DNA of 6,398 bases from Myxococcales bacterium (GTDB lineage Bacteria; Myxococcota; Polyangia; Polyangiales; Polyangiaceae). This document shows, piece after piece, positions 1 to 6,398 of this stretch. Position 1 is the stretch's first letter, and each line of letters starts with the position of its first letter. The notes below the pieces were generated by a model. The model had not been told where the DNA came from. It saw nothing but the letters and a program-made list of their open reading frames with translations, and searched no databases. A program made the translations under genes and the position numbers. Location: assembly GCA_020430865.1 (NCBI GenBank), contig JAGQIY010001221.1:1-6398 (forward strand). Direction: 5' to 3'.

Positions 1-1
1 C

Positions 2-467
2 GAAGAGCTTTGGACGATGATCGATCCTCCGTTTCTCGACCTCGCGTACTACGTCGGCGACCATCTGGCTGAGGCTCAAACCATCGCTGAGAAGGTGGTA
101 GCGAGCTGGCCTGAGGAACACCCCAGGCGGCATGGCCCCGGGGCCTGCGAGTCTACGAACAGTTTGTCTGTCCGGCGCAGCGTGTTGACCCAGCGTATGG
201 GGCCATACTGGTCGAGTACTCACTTGAAGAGCCAAACGCGTTGGCCCGAGATCCAAAATCGCTCGCTTTCACGGACTGCTTCGTGAATCGGTCCGTGCCG
301 CAGCGACAGAAGCAGGTAGTGATGCATACGTCGAGCCCCTGGCGAACGGCGTCTACATCTCCATGCACCCCTTCTTCAATCCCCAACGTCGTTCTACGCG
401 GGGAGACGAGGCATCATGGAAATCGACTCGAATCGGCGGCATCGTTCGACGAGGACTTCAGACGTGA
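2..467 (+). pseudogene. Broken or frameshifted remnant of an unrecognised protein gene (3' part)
   Basis: Protein-like sequence runs through three frames in order. Frame 2 (from base 2 to about 135) gives an acidic/hydrophobic stretch including IDPPFLDLAYYVGDHLAEAQ. Frame 1 (about 139-285) gives GLRVYEQFVCPAQRVDPAYG, followed by AILVEYSLEEP and SLAFTDCFVN. Frame 3 (open from 228 to the TGA at 465-467) gives LLRESVRAAATEAGSDAYVE, followed by PLANGVYISMHPFFNPQRR. Each piece has the composition of a folded protein, while the other frames there look random. Both changes of frame are in the same direction, as a lost base (or two gained bases) would cause. The simplest reading is one gene, entering from the left edge, with two frameshifts. 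It may be a true pseudogene or the product of sequencing errors. I do not recognise the family. A set of unrelated short ORFs is the alternative. The true end of the coding sequence may be nearer 395 than 467, since the last 20 codons look less protein-like. Confidence 0.4.
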
Positions 468-819
468 CCTGCGCGGAAGCGGGCCCAGCTGCCGCCTAAA
501 CACATCCACCCGGCGGACGTCTGGTGCACGAGGGCGTGTTGAGCCACCGATTCGATCGGCCTGAGCAAGGCAGACGACGTGGAGCGTCGCGAAGAGAATC
601 TCGGTGATGGGGCTGCTGTGCTTGCCACACCTAGTGATCGAACGGAGCGACAAAACACGCCGCAACCACATTCTGCGTGGATGTGCACCCCAGCGCCAAA
701 CTGTGCCGTCCTGTGCCGATAGCAATAATCCTGTCGAAATTCCCAAGCAACTGTCACACGTGACAGTCCGAACCCGCCGCCATGGCTCGAAAATGTGCAC
801 GTGGGCGAGGGTCGCTTTC
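468..819. other. Intergenic stretch without a convincing gene
   Basis: About 350 bases lie between the broken gene and the promoter-like element of the response regulator. Open frames on both strands are short, begin without a plausible ribosome binding site and encode Arg/Ser/Pro/Cys-rich sequence typical of noncoding GC-rich DNA. Base composition is a little less GC-rich from about 640 to 760 than in the genes. The only structured element I see is the dyad at 750-767, listed separately. The left part could be further decayed remains of the upstream gene. Confidence 0.5.
750..767. promoter_or_regulatory. 18-bp inverted repeat, candidate operator upstream of the response regulator
   Basis: ACTGTCACACGTGACAGT has two perfect 8-bp arms (750-757 and 760-767) around a 2-base centre. 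It lies about 100 bases before the regulator start and about 55 bases before the extended -10-like element, a typical distance for an activator or repressor site of a dimeric DNA-binding protein. No T-run follows, so it is not a terminator. Which protein binds it is not visible. Autoregulation by the downstream regulator is possible, but OmpR/PhoB proteins usually prefer direct repeats. Confidence 0.45.
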
Positions 820-828
820 TGCTAGAAT
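820..828 (+). promoter_or_regulatory. Extended -10-like promoter element for the response regulator
   Basis: TGCTAGAAT matches the extended -10 pattern TG-n-TAnnnT. I see no good -35 hexamer 16-18 bases upstream, which is tolerable for extended -10 promoters. A transcript would start near 834-836. That leaves only about 9 bases before the GTG at 844 but about 33 before the GTG at 868, which supports the latter as the start codon. The element was found by eye and could be chance. Confidence 0.35.
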
Positions 829-867
829 CCAAGGCTCGAGACTGTGGAATCGGGCTGGGGACAGAAC

Positions 868-2097
868 GTGACGCGCGTGCTCGTCGTGGACGACAACGAG
901 GCGTGGGCACGTACGACGGCTCGCCTGCTTCGCCAGCACGGCTTCCAGTGTTTCGGGATGCGCAGCGCGGAGGCGGTACTCACCAAGAGCTCGCTCGACC
1001 GCTACGATGTGCTGCTCGTCGATCTCGTGATGCCAGGAATGGACGGCATCGCCCTGTGTGAACAGCTCCGGCGTCGTGGCTTCCGCGGCGTGGTGATCAT
1101 CGTCAGTGCAACAGACGACCCGGACGAAACGGTGCGCGCCTTGCGAGCGGGCGCGGACGACTACATGGTGAAGCCCGTGGATGGAAAGGAGCTCGTCGCG
1201 CGCATCCGAGCGCGGCTGGAGCCCCGTCTTCAGCTCCGCGAGATCGAGGCGGCTCAGGAGCCGTCTTCCCGTACACCGTCCACGCCCGACGTCACCCCGG
1301 TGTCCAGCGAAGCGCGAGCGATGGATGCGCTGATGCATGTGCTCGTCGTCGACTCCGATTCCATCCGGCGCCCTCACTTCGTTCAACGCCTTGCCATGTT
1401 GGGGGCGGCAGTCTACGAGGCGGCGACTGGGAACGAAGCACTGCAGCAACTGGGCGCGGTAAGCCCGGACTGCGTCTTGATCTGGTCGGCGGGCGGCCCG
1501 AGCGGGGACGCTCGCGCCCTTCATTTGTGCCAGCAGCTGCGCCTAGCTGCGCCGCGAATGGTCTTGCTTCTACTTTCGTCGAGCTTCAGTGCGCCTTCTG
1601 CGTTGCAGGCCCAGGCCGGGGCGGACCTCACCTTTCCCGACGGGATCAACATCAAGATGCTCTGGTTTGCGATCAGCTCGTGCGTGCATCGCCGCCGGGG
1701 CATGCAAACGGTCTTGGATCTCGGGGCCGTTCAGATCTTGCTCACTTCGCCCCACGTGGTGGTGGATGGCGAGCAGCGCAGCGTTCGCGGCCGGGAGCGC
1801 AAGCTGATCGTCGAGTTGGCTGAAGCGTATCCTGAGCGCCGCTGGTCCGAGGACTTGGAGCAACGCTTGGGTTACGATCGGGAGCGTTCGCCGGAGTCAG
1901 AGCCGTTCAAGCAAACGGTGCTGCGCGCCCGGGACAAGCTGGCGCCCTATCGCGGTGTGATCGATTGGGACCGCAACGGGGGGTATGGGCTCATCCACAC
2001 GCGGGAGCTCACGACGGTCTCCGGCTCGATGCCGAAGCATGACGCCAGCTCCCACCAGCCGGCCAAGAGTCGAAACAAAAATGGAGAAGGCCGCTGA
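868..2097 (+). CDS. Response regulator: receiver + degenerate receiver + OmpR/PhoB-type winged helix
   Basis: This is a predicted cytoplasmic two-component transcription factor of 409 residues. Receiver 1 (residues 1-120) is complete: acidic pair D8/D9, phospho-acceptor D52 in the block LLVDLVMPGMDG, S80 at the Thr/Ser switch position and K102 followed by P103. A Pro/Ser-rich linker (about 130-150) leads to a second receiver-like domain (about 155-275) that begins HVLVVDSD. Its expected acceptor Asp aligns with W206 and the conserved Lys is absent (LTFPDG), so it should not be phosphorylated. Residues about 283-378 match the OmpR/PhoB effector domain, with the recognition-helix block QTVLRARDKL and the C-terminal wing GGYGLI. 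The last 30 residues are polar and probably disordered. OmpR-family regulators are usually about 220-240 residues, so this one is long because of the extra receiver. Start: GTG at 868 puts the first receiver strand directly after Met and has GGGGA 8 bases upstream. GTG at 844 (8 residues longer) is possible. No histidine kinase is encoded here, so the partner is unknown. Confidence 0.93.
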   Translation: MTRVLVVDDNEAWARTTARLLRQHGFQCFGMRSAEAVLTKSSLDRYDVLLVDLVMPGMDGIALCEQLRRRGFRGVVIIVSATDDPDETVRALRAGADDYMVKPVDGKELVARIRARLEPRLQLREIEAAQEPSSRTPSTPDVTPVSSEARAMDALMHVLVVDSDSIRRPHFVQRLAMLGAAVYEAATGNEALQQLGAVSPDCVLIWSAGGPSGDARALHLCQQLRLAAPRMVLLLLSSSFSAPSALQAQAGADLTFPDGINIKMLWFAISSCVHRRRGMQTVLDLGAVQILLTSPHVVVDGEQRSVRGRERKLIVELAEAYPERRWSEDLEQRLGYDRERSPESEPFKQTVLRARDKLAPYRGVIDWDRNGGYGLIHTRELTTVSGSMPKHDASSHQPAKSRNKNGEGR

Positions 2098-2135
2098 GGT
2101 CTTCGGCGTTCTGAGGCCAGCCAGCTTGTGCGTAA

Positions 2136-2154
2136 CCTAACTCAATTCCTAACT
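2136..2154 (+). repeat. Direct repeat CCTAACT x2 with 12-bp phasing, candidate regulator site
   Basis: CCTAACT occurs at 2136-2142 and again at 2148-2154, separated by five bases, in an AT-richer patch of an otherwise GC-rich region. A third partial copy, CCTAAC, lies at 2279-2284. OmpR/PhoB-type proteins commonly bind tandem direct repeats spaced by about one helical turn, and the gene just upstream encodes such a protein. The link is an inference; a 7-bp repeat can arise by chance. Confidence 0.3.
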
Positions 2155-2238
2155 GGGTGCGCCAAAACCTGTCGTTGCCCGCAGGTCGTGTCCCCATCCG
2201 TCCGCGCAGTTCCTTCACGCTTTCTCGATTTCCTTGTT

Positions 2239-2254
2239 GGTTCGCCGCGGAACC
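2239..2254. repeat. Short inverted repeat GGTTC-N6-GAACC
   Basis: Two 5-bp arms (2239-2243 and 2250-2254) flank six bases about 80 bases before the lipoprotein start, followed by the perfect palindrome GCCGCGCGGC at 2266-2275. The position suits an operator. The arms are short and GC-rich palindromes are common in such DNA, so this is weak evidence. Confidence 0.25.
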
Positions 2255-2320
2255 GTCGCGTATCCGCCGCGCGGCATACCTAACCGGCGCCTCACTTCCA
2301 ACTCGTAGCGATTTGCGCGA

Positions 2321-2329
2321 AGGGTGGAG
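2321..2329 (+). promoter_or_regulatory. Ribosome binding site of the SUMF1-like lipoprotein gene
   Basis: AGGGTGGAG, with GGAG ending five bases before the ATG at 2335, is a good Shine-Dalgarno match. It fixes this start, which also gives a well-formed lipoprotein signal peptide. Confidence 0.6.
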
Positions 2330-2334
2330 TCGGG

Positions 2335-3303
2335 ATGGCATCTCGAAGGCTCGGTTTCGCGGTCGCAATTTTGGTGTGGGGCGTCGGTGTGGGAGCGTGT
2401 GGGTCGGACGACGGCCCGGCAGGCTCCAACACCCAGTGCGCTGCTGGAGATACGCGCACATGCACGGGCCCAGGCGCGTGTGCGGGCGGGCAAGTTTGCT
2501 CGGCCGACGGCGCGTGGAGCGCGTGTGACTGCGGTGGCAGCACGGGTGGAGTCGGCGGGTCTGCCGGAGCTGACGCGGGCGTTGGCGGTGCGTCGGGAGC
2601 TCAGACCGGAGGAGCGGCTGGAAGCGCCGGCGCTCCTCCCTGTCCACTCGGCCATGGCCCCGTGATGGTGGACGTTGGCAAGTTCTGCATCGACAGCACC
2701 GAAGTGACGCAAGCGCAGTACGCGGAGTTCTTGGCGGCGAAAGCCGGCGACTTGTCGGGTCAATCGCCGGGCTGCGACAACCAGGAGTACGACCCGCTCA
2801 CCGGCGGCTGCACTACTAACGACTACGATCCCATCAAGAAGGCGCAGTACCCCGTCACATGCACGGATTGGTGTGACGCGGACGCGTATTGTCGCTGGGC
2901 CGGCAAGCGGACCTGCGGATTCGTCGGCGGTGCGGTCCCAAGCGCGCCGAAAATAGAAGACCTGGAATGGATGTACGCTTGCACGCAGGGAGGGACGTCC
3001 CAGTTCTCGTACGGAGACGGGCCGAAGCCGCTGTGCGTGCTCAACGGGATGCCGTCTACGCCTGAGCCCGTGAAGTCGGCACCCGAGTGCCACGGGGTAA
3101 CGCCGCCCTTCGATCAAGTTTACGACCTGCTCGGCAACGCGTGGGAGTGGGGCGGCCCTTCGTACGAGATCCGCACGGCAATGGGATACAGCGCGACGCA
3201 ATCGTCGGCAGCTTCGTGTGGCGGGTTCTTCTACACGGGGGGCGGGGACATGGAGCAAACAGCTGGATTTCGCTGCTGCGCAGACCAAGCGCAGGGCCAG
3301 TGA
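2335..3303 (+). CDS. Lipoprotein with Cys-rich module and SUMF1 (formylglycine-generating-enzyme-like) domain
   Basis: The product has 322 residues. Residues 1-22 form a lipoprotein signal: R4/R5, a hydrophobic core and the lipobox VGAC with the lipidated Cys at 22. Residues 35-66 are a compact eight-residue-deep Cys module (C35, C43, C49, C55, C64, C66) with the signature GPGACAGGQVCSADG, a layout I associate with exported myxobacterial proteins. Residues 67-100 are a Gly/Ala/Ser linker. From about 108 to 317 the sequence follows the SUMF1 fold: MVDVGKFCIDSTEVTQAQYA near its start, WCDADAYCRWAGKR (179-192), the hallmark GNAWEW (267-272) and GFRCCAD (311-317) at the end. True formylglycine-generating enzymes carry a CxxxxC-type catalytic Cys pair shortly before the final GFRC block. 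Here only C295 stands in that region, so oxidase activity is doubtful and a binding or structural role is likelier. The many other Cys residues suggest disulfides outside the cytoplasm. The gene is the first of an operon with the large lipoprotein gene that begins 17 bases downstream. Confidence 0.92.
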   Translation: MASRRLGFAVAILVWGVGVGACGSDDGPAGSNTQCAAGDTRTCTGPGACAGGQVCSADGAWSACDCGGSTGGVGGSAGADAGVGGASGAQTGGAAGSAGAPPCPLGHGPVMVDVGKFCIDSTEVTQAQYAEFLAAKAGDLSGQSPGCDNQEYDPLTGGCTTNDYDPIKKAQYPVTCTDWCDADAYCRWAGKRTCGFVGGAVPSAPKIEDLEWMYACTQGGTSQFSYGDGPKPLCVLNGMPSTPEPVKSAPECHGVTPPFDQVYDLLGNAWEWGGPSYEIRTAMGYSATQSSAASCGGFFYTGGGDMEQTAGFRCCADQAQGQ

Positions 3304-3309
3304 CCAAAC

Positions 3310-3314
3310 GGAGA
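3310..3314 (+). promoter_or_regulatory. Ribosome binding site of the large lipoprotein gene
   Basis: GGAGA lies six bases before the ATG at 3321, within the 17-base gap after the preceding stop codon. It selects this ATG over the ATG at 3316, whose frame stops after seven codons. The tight spacing argues for co-transcription with the gene upstream. Confidence 0.65.
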
Positions 3315-3320
3315 CATGCA

Positions 3321-6300
3321 ATGGACCGCCTCAGTGTAGCTAGAGCATGCGTTGGCTTCATTCTCACGATTGCTGTCGCCTCATGCGGTGGGAGCAATGA
3401 AGACAAGTCTCCCGCCTCGTCGAAAAAGCCGGACCCTCTCAGCGAGTGGGCGATTCATCTATACGACGGGAGCGGCAGTCGTGTTGATCTTGCACCCGTC
3501 AGAGAGATCAGTTTCCCGAGTGATTCGGGCCCGATGGAAGCAACGGCTACCGACGCCGCCGCCGAGAATCCTCAGAAGCTGCTGGGCGCTAGTGGACCGA
3601 AGGCGATCGCCCCAACCCAAGCTCAGCCCAATCACGGTACGGGGCCAAAAAGTACGCCTATGGCGACTATCGACACCCCAGAGGGACGGAAGGAAATCGA
3701 GCAGGAACTGGCGAACCAGACAGGATGGGCCCTGGTCTATGGCGCGGCCTATCAATGTGGGTTCATTCGTGGAAGCACGACGACTACGGAGGCCAATGTA
3801 TGGGTCGAGGGAACTCCGAACGTTCCGGCTTGGAGTTTCGCCTCGGACGGGTTCCACTGGGCGATTTTTTCGGAGTATGCTTCCGGTGCTCCCCCAGCAC
3901 CGGATAGTTGCGACCGGGAACTCGCGTACACAGAGGCGCTCATTTGTGTAGCAAATGAGCTTGCAAACGTCGCTGACGCTGTCGCGCCAATATCGTGGGA
4001 TCACGTTCCAGCATCGCCATTGGCCGGCATGCCCCCCGGTCCGTGGAAGATCCCAGTGCAGTCCAACAAGGACAGGTTCATCGCACGTGATCTCGCGATC
4101 TATATGCTGGCGACCGCGGCGCTGAACGACAGTGCGATTGTCGGCTACCCATCCAACACCCTTTCGTGTGCGGCTGCGTACGCGCACGCCGCAAGTGACC
4201 ACGCGTGGGGAACGCAGAATGCACAATGGTTGTTCGATCCGTCTGGCGGAAGCGCACGGTACTTCCCACCGTTCGACCCCACGAAGCGGACAATTGTCGA
4301 CGCCAACATGCCGGGCCTCGCAAAGGCGAGGCTAGAAACTCAAACGCATCTTTTGCGAACCGGCGCTCGCTTGTTGAACGAGCTAATCGACAAGTCTGTA
4401 GAGGCGGATCTTGCAGGTACAGCGAAGCGGCGCACACGAGCTACGGACTACCGCCGTGGAAACGAAACGGCGTGGGGAACCCGCAACAACGAGAACGGCA
4501 AGTACAACACACTCGGGCACGCCATCCGGGTGATCGCTGGGCGCTGGGAGCTCTCGCCCGCGAACCTGGGCTCACTTGCACCCTTTTACACCACCGACCC
4601 GAAGTGCGGAGGCTCCGCGGCCGCCGACCTGCTTGATGAGAAGTACGGTAAGGACTTCACTGCGCGTGTTCTCGCTGAAGCAATCCGGACCGATGGACAG
4701 CGCATAGCAACGCAGATCGTGGAGGGCGCGGGAATCGTGGTCCCAAAGGACCAGCTTGAGTCACTGGGTATAGGCCCTGTCCGGAGCGCCGTTGCGAAGC
4801 AACTCAAGGAATCAGCATCCCTGGCTAATGGATTTCTTGCGACCGAGCCTACGGGCGTGGCGAAGTCGGTCGGCTATGCGCTTGACGATGTGTCGGACGC
4901 GGATCTGACCTTCGCACTGAACCGGACCTTCAACCAGTACCGGTTGCTGACGAACACGGACGACACTGCGACTAGCGTAGCGACACCCGGGCCTGGTTTG
5001 CAGGCAGCTGCGTACGTGACTGGCGATCTAGGTAACCTAGGCGGTGTCGCGCTAGCCGGGGGCATGCCGAAGCAAGACTTGGCCACGGACATCATGTCCC
5101 GCGTGGCCGGGATCCAGGACGCCAGCCAGTGCGATGAGTTTGGTGGCGCGTACGGGCACCTGTACACTGACTCGGCGGTTCGCAGCACGTTCCAGGACTC
5201 CTACTCCATTGGACAGGCGCTGATGCGACGCCTCGTGCTGCTGCGAGAGAGCGTTGCCCCGGTATCCGAGGTGAGTGACGTTCTGCCGATCGCGCAGGCC
5301 GCGGTCTCCGAGGCGCGCGCGTGGACGGGACCTGGAAAGGTCATTGCGACTAGCGTGGAGGAGCGGGAAGGGAACGGCTATCCGGGCGCAATTTGGATCT
5401 ACACCCTCGGCTTTCTGCCGGAGGATTTTGCTGCCACTTCCACCACGTCAATGGGGGAACAGATCCTGCTGGCCTATGGTCCGCCCTGGGTGGCTGACTG
5501 CGCGGCCGGAATTCGAAAGGAATGTCCGGCTGGTTTTGTGAATGACTACGTCGTGCAAGCAACGTCGGCGACGGTGTCTGCCCTCACGCCAGCGGAGAAG
5601 CTGCTCTATGGCTACGACGGCACGCTCGGGACGTTCGTTTTTCCTGGGCAGAGCGGAACGCACTTCCACCCGAACTACGTGGACGACGGAACAACGGACG
5701 AGAACCACGTCTATGTGATTCTCGCCCATGATCCGAAGAACCCCGCGGCCGGCGGGAAGGTGCTCGGTTCGGTTGCGCTGCACCATCCGCTAGTGGAGGC
5801 CGGAGTGTACAGGGGTGGCACGGCCGTAGTCGTATCCGAGAAGCAACGAAAGCACTTCAACGATATTCTCGGGATTGGCAGCAGCTACAGGGACAAGACC
5901 GGGGTGGGAACGCGGACGCTGTCCGAGGGGCCCGCGTACTGCATCGACGGGGTCGACAAGGACCCGTTCGTGCCGCTGGAGAACGAGCTCACCTCGGACT
6001 CGGACCAGTACGAGAACTCATGGAAGCACTATCTGACGCTTGCACGACAAGCGGCAGCGAAGGCCGATGATCTGGGCCAGAAGCTGGTCGACATCGGCTT
6101 GCAGCAAGAGTTCCGTCGTGAGGCGGCAAGCGAGGAGTTGGCCCAGATCTGTGGCGACTTTTCATCTGTAGACAAGCTGGACGTTTCAGATGGCCAGGTG
6201 AAACTGAAGCCACCAGAAGACGACGAGAATCTGAAATCCTGTTTGGACGAAGAGACCTATGACGTCGTGTTCTTGACCAACGATCCGACTCCACTGATTG

Positions 6301-6398
6301 GGGAGGAGCAGGTGAAGGACAAGATCGGATGCAACTCCTCACCGTCGAATCCAAACCCAGAATGTAGCGGAACGCTGAAGACGGCTGGACTGAACCTC
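3321..6398 (+). CDS. Very large predicted lipoprotein of unknown function (3' end beyond the window)
   Basis: I translated this frame through to the last base: 1026 codons with no stop, so the protein is longer than 1026 residues and is cut by the window edge. Residues 1-22 are a lipoprotein signal (R3, R8, a hydrophobic core around FILTIAVAS, lipobox VASC with Cys at 22), followed by a polar Ser/Lys/Pro and Ala/Pro/Gln-rich tether to about residue 115. The rest looks like a large folded extracytoplasmic protein: mixed composition, no further membrane span and about a dozen scattered Cys. Two segments stand out. Residues 779-823 are rich in His (H781, H783, H796, H803, H821, H822) with Asp/Glu between them, possibly a metal or ligand site. 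Residues about 895-945 are an amphipathic helical stretch beginning near W901 and ending at C944, with DDLGQKLVDIGLQQEFRREA inside. I recognise no catalytic motif and no named family. A/T-ending codons are commoner here, mainly in the first 400 codons, than in the response regulator. Being second in an operon after a SUMF1-like lipoprotein suggests a shared envelope role, by inference only. Confidence 0.9.
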   Translation, partial: MDRLSVARACVGFILTIAVASCGGSNEDKSPASSKKPDPLSEWAIHLYDGSGSRVDLAPVREISFPSDSGPMEATATDAAAENPQKLLGASGPKAIAPTQAQPNHGTGPKSTPMATIDTPEGRKEIEQELANQTGWALVYGAAYQCGFIRGSTTTTEANVWVEGTPNVPAWSFASDGFHWAIFSEYASGAPPAPDSCDRELAYTEALICVANELANVADAVAPISWDHVPASPLAGMPPGPWKIPVQSNKDRFIARDLAIYMLATAALNDSAIVGYPSNTLSCAAAYAHAASDHAWGTQNAQWLFDPSGGSARYFPPFDPTKRTIVDANMPGLAKARLETQTHLLRTGARLLNELIDKSVEADLAGTAKRRTRATDYRRGNETAWGTRNNENGKYNTLGHAIRVIAGRWELSPANLGSLAPFYTTDPKCGGSAAADLLDEKYGKDFTARVLAEAIRTDGQRIATQIVEGAGIVVPKDQLESLGIGPVRSAVAKQLKESASLANGFLATEPTGVAKSVGYALDDVSDADLTFALNRTFNQYRLLTNTDDTATSVATPGPGLQAAAYVTGDLGNLGGVALAGGMPKQDLATDIMSRVAGIQDASQCDEFGGAYGHLYTDSAVRSTFQDSYSIGQALMRRLVLLRESVAPVSEVSDVLPIAQAAVSEARAWTGPGKVIATSVEEREGNGYPGAIWIYTLGFLPEDFAATSTTSMGEQILLAYGPPWVADCAAGIRKECPAGFVNDYVVQATSATVSALTPAEKLLYGYDGTLGTFVFPGQSGTHFHPNYVDDGTTDENHVYVILAHDPKNPAAGGKVLGSVALHHPLVEAGVYRGGTAVVVSEKQRKHFNDILGIGSSYRDKTGVGTRTLSEGPAYCIDGVDKDPFVPLENELTSDSDQYENSWKHYLTLARQAAAKADDLGQKLVDIGLQQEFRREAASEELAQICGDFSSVDKLDVSDGQVKLKPPEDDENLKSCLDEETYDVVFLTNDPTPLIGEEQVKDKIGCNSSPSNPNPECSGTLKTAGLNL

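Larger units (their letters stand above)
2098..2334. other. Intergenic region between the regulator and the lipoprotein operon
   Basis: This 237-base gap probably holds the promoter of the lipoprotein operon. It contains a 7-bp direct repeat (2136-2154), the dyad GGTTC-N6-GAACC (2239-2254) and a 10-bp perfect palindrome GCCGCGCGGC (2266-2275). I cannot pick out a convincing -35/-10 pair, and no stem followed by a T-run ends the regulator transcript, so read-through from the regulator is possible. No coding sequence is apparent. Confidence 0.5.

Noticed and set aside
414..910. Minus-strand frames of 128 and 150 codons across the upstream intergenic region
   Set aside because: They have Arg/Ser/Pro-rich composition, mutual overlap in different frames and no visible domain. 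They also run into the response regulator's promoter region.
754..1524. Long open frame on the minus strand opposite the regulator (256 codons)
   Set aside because: It is antisense to the first receiver domain, whose motifs are unmistakable on the + strand. The predicted product is rich in Arg/His/Ala with no recognisable domain, as expected from a GC-rich shadow frame.
2167..2186. Possible terminator stem ACCTG/CAGGT after the regulator gene
   Set aside because: The arms are only 5 bp with a 10-base loop and no T-run follows.
2215..3321. 368-codon open frame on the minus strand opposite the SUMF1-like gene
   Set aside because: The + strand gene has a ribosome binding site, lipoprotein signal and SUMF1 landmarks. 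The antisense product is Arg/Ala/Ser-rich and shows no motif.
3316..3339. ATG at 3316 as the start of the gene after the SUMF1-like protein
   Set aside because: Its frame reaches TAG after seven codons; the ATG at 3321 opens the long frame and has the better ribosome binding site spacing.
3459..4226. 255-codon minus-strand frame, and + strand frame 3352-3951, overlapping the start of the large lipoprotein gene
   Set aside because: The frame starting at 3321 is open for 1026 codons with a signal peptide and ribosome binding site. The others are Arg/Ser-rich shadows.

Overview
The window is GC-rich (high G/C at third codon positions in the clearest gene). It carries two predicted lipoproteins, one with a Cys-rich/Gly-Ala-Ser-linker layout, and a multi-receiver response regulator. 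This combination suggests a myxobacterium (Myxococcota, probably Polyangiales/Sorangium-like). That assignment is an inference from style, not from a marker gene.

Layout, all on the + strand. (1) 1-467: coding-like but broken sequence. Protein-like stretches run through three successive reading frames, most simply the remains or frameshifted tail of one gene that enters from the left; I do not recognise it. (2) 468-867: about 400 bases with no convincing gene. It holds an 18-bp near-perfect dyad (750-767) and an extended -10-like element (820-828) before the next gene. (3) 868-2097: a response regulator with an intact receiver domain, a second receiver that has lost its phospho-acceptor Asp and conserved Lys, and a C-terminal OmpR/PhoB-type winged helix. 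(4) 2098-2334: an intergenic region with a 12-bp-phased direct repeat and small dyads. (5) 2335-3303: a lipoprotein with a Cys-rich module, a Gly/Ala/Ser linker and a formylglycine-generating-enzyme-like (SUMF1) fold that appears to lack the catalytic Cys pair. (6) 3321-6398: a very large predicted lipoprotein, open to the window edge (1026 codons with no stop), of no family I can name.

The two lipoprotein genes are 17 bases apart with a good ribosome binding site between them, so they almost certainly form an operon. Both have the lipobox Cys at residue 22. The regulator lies 237 bases upstream on the same strand and could control them, but nothing in the sequence proves this. A reasonable reading is a regulator followed by a cell-envelope lipoprotein pair of unknown job. 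I see no tRNA, rRNA, CRISPR array, insertion sequence or clear intrinsic terminator.
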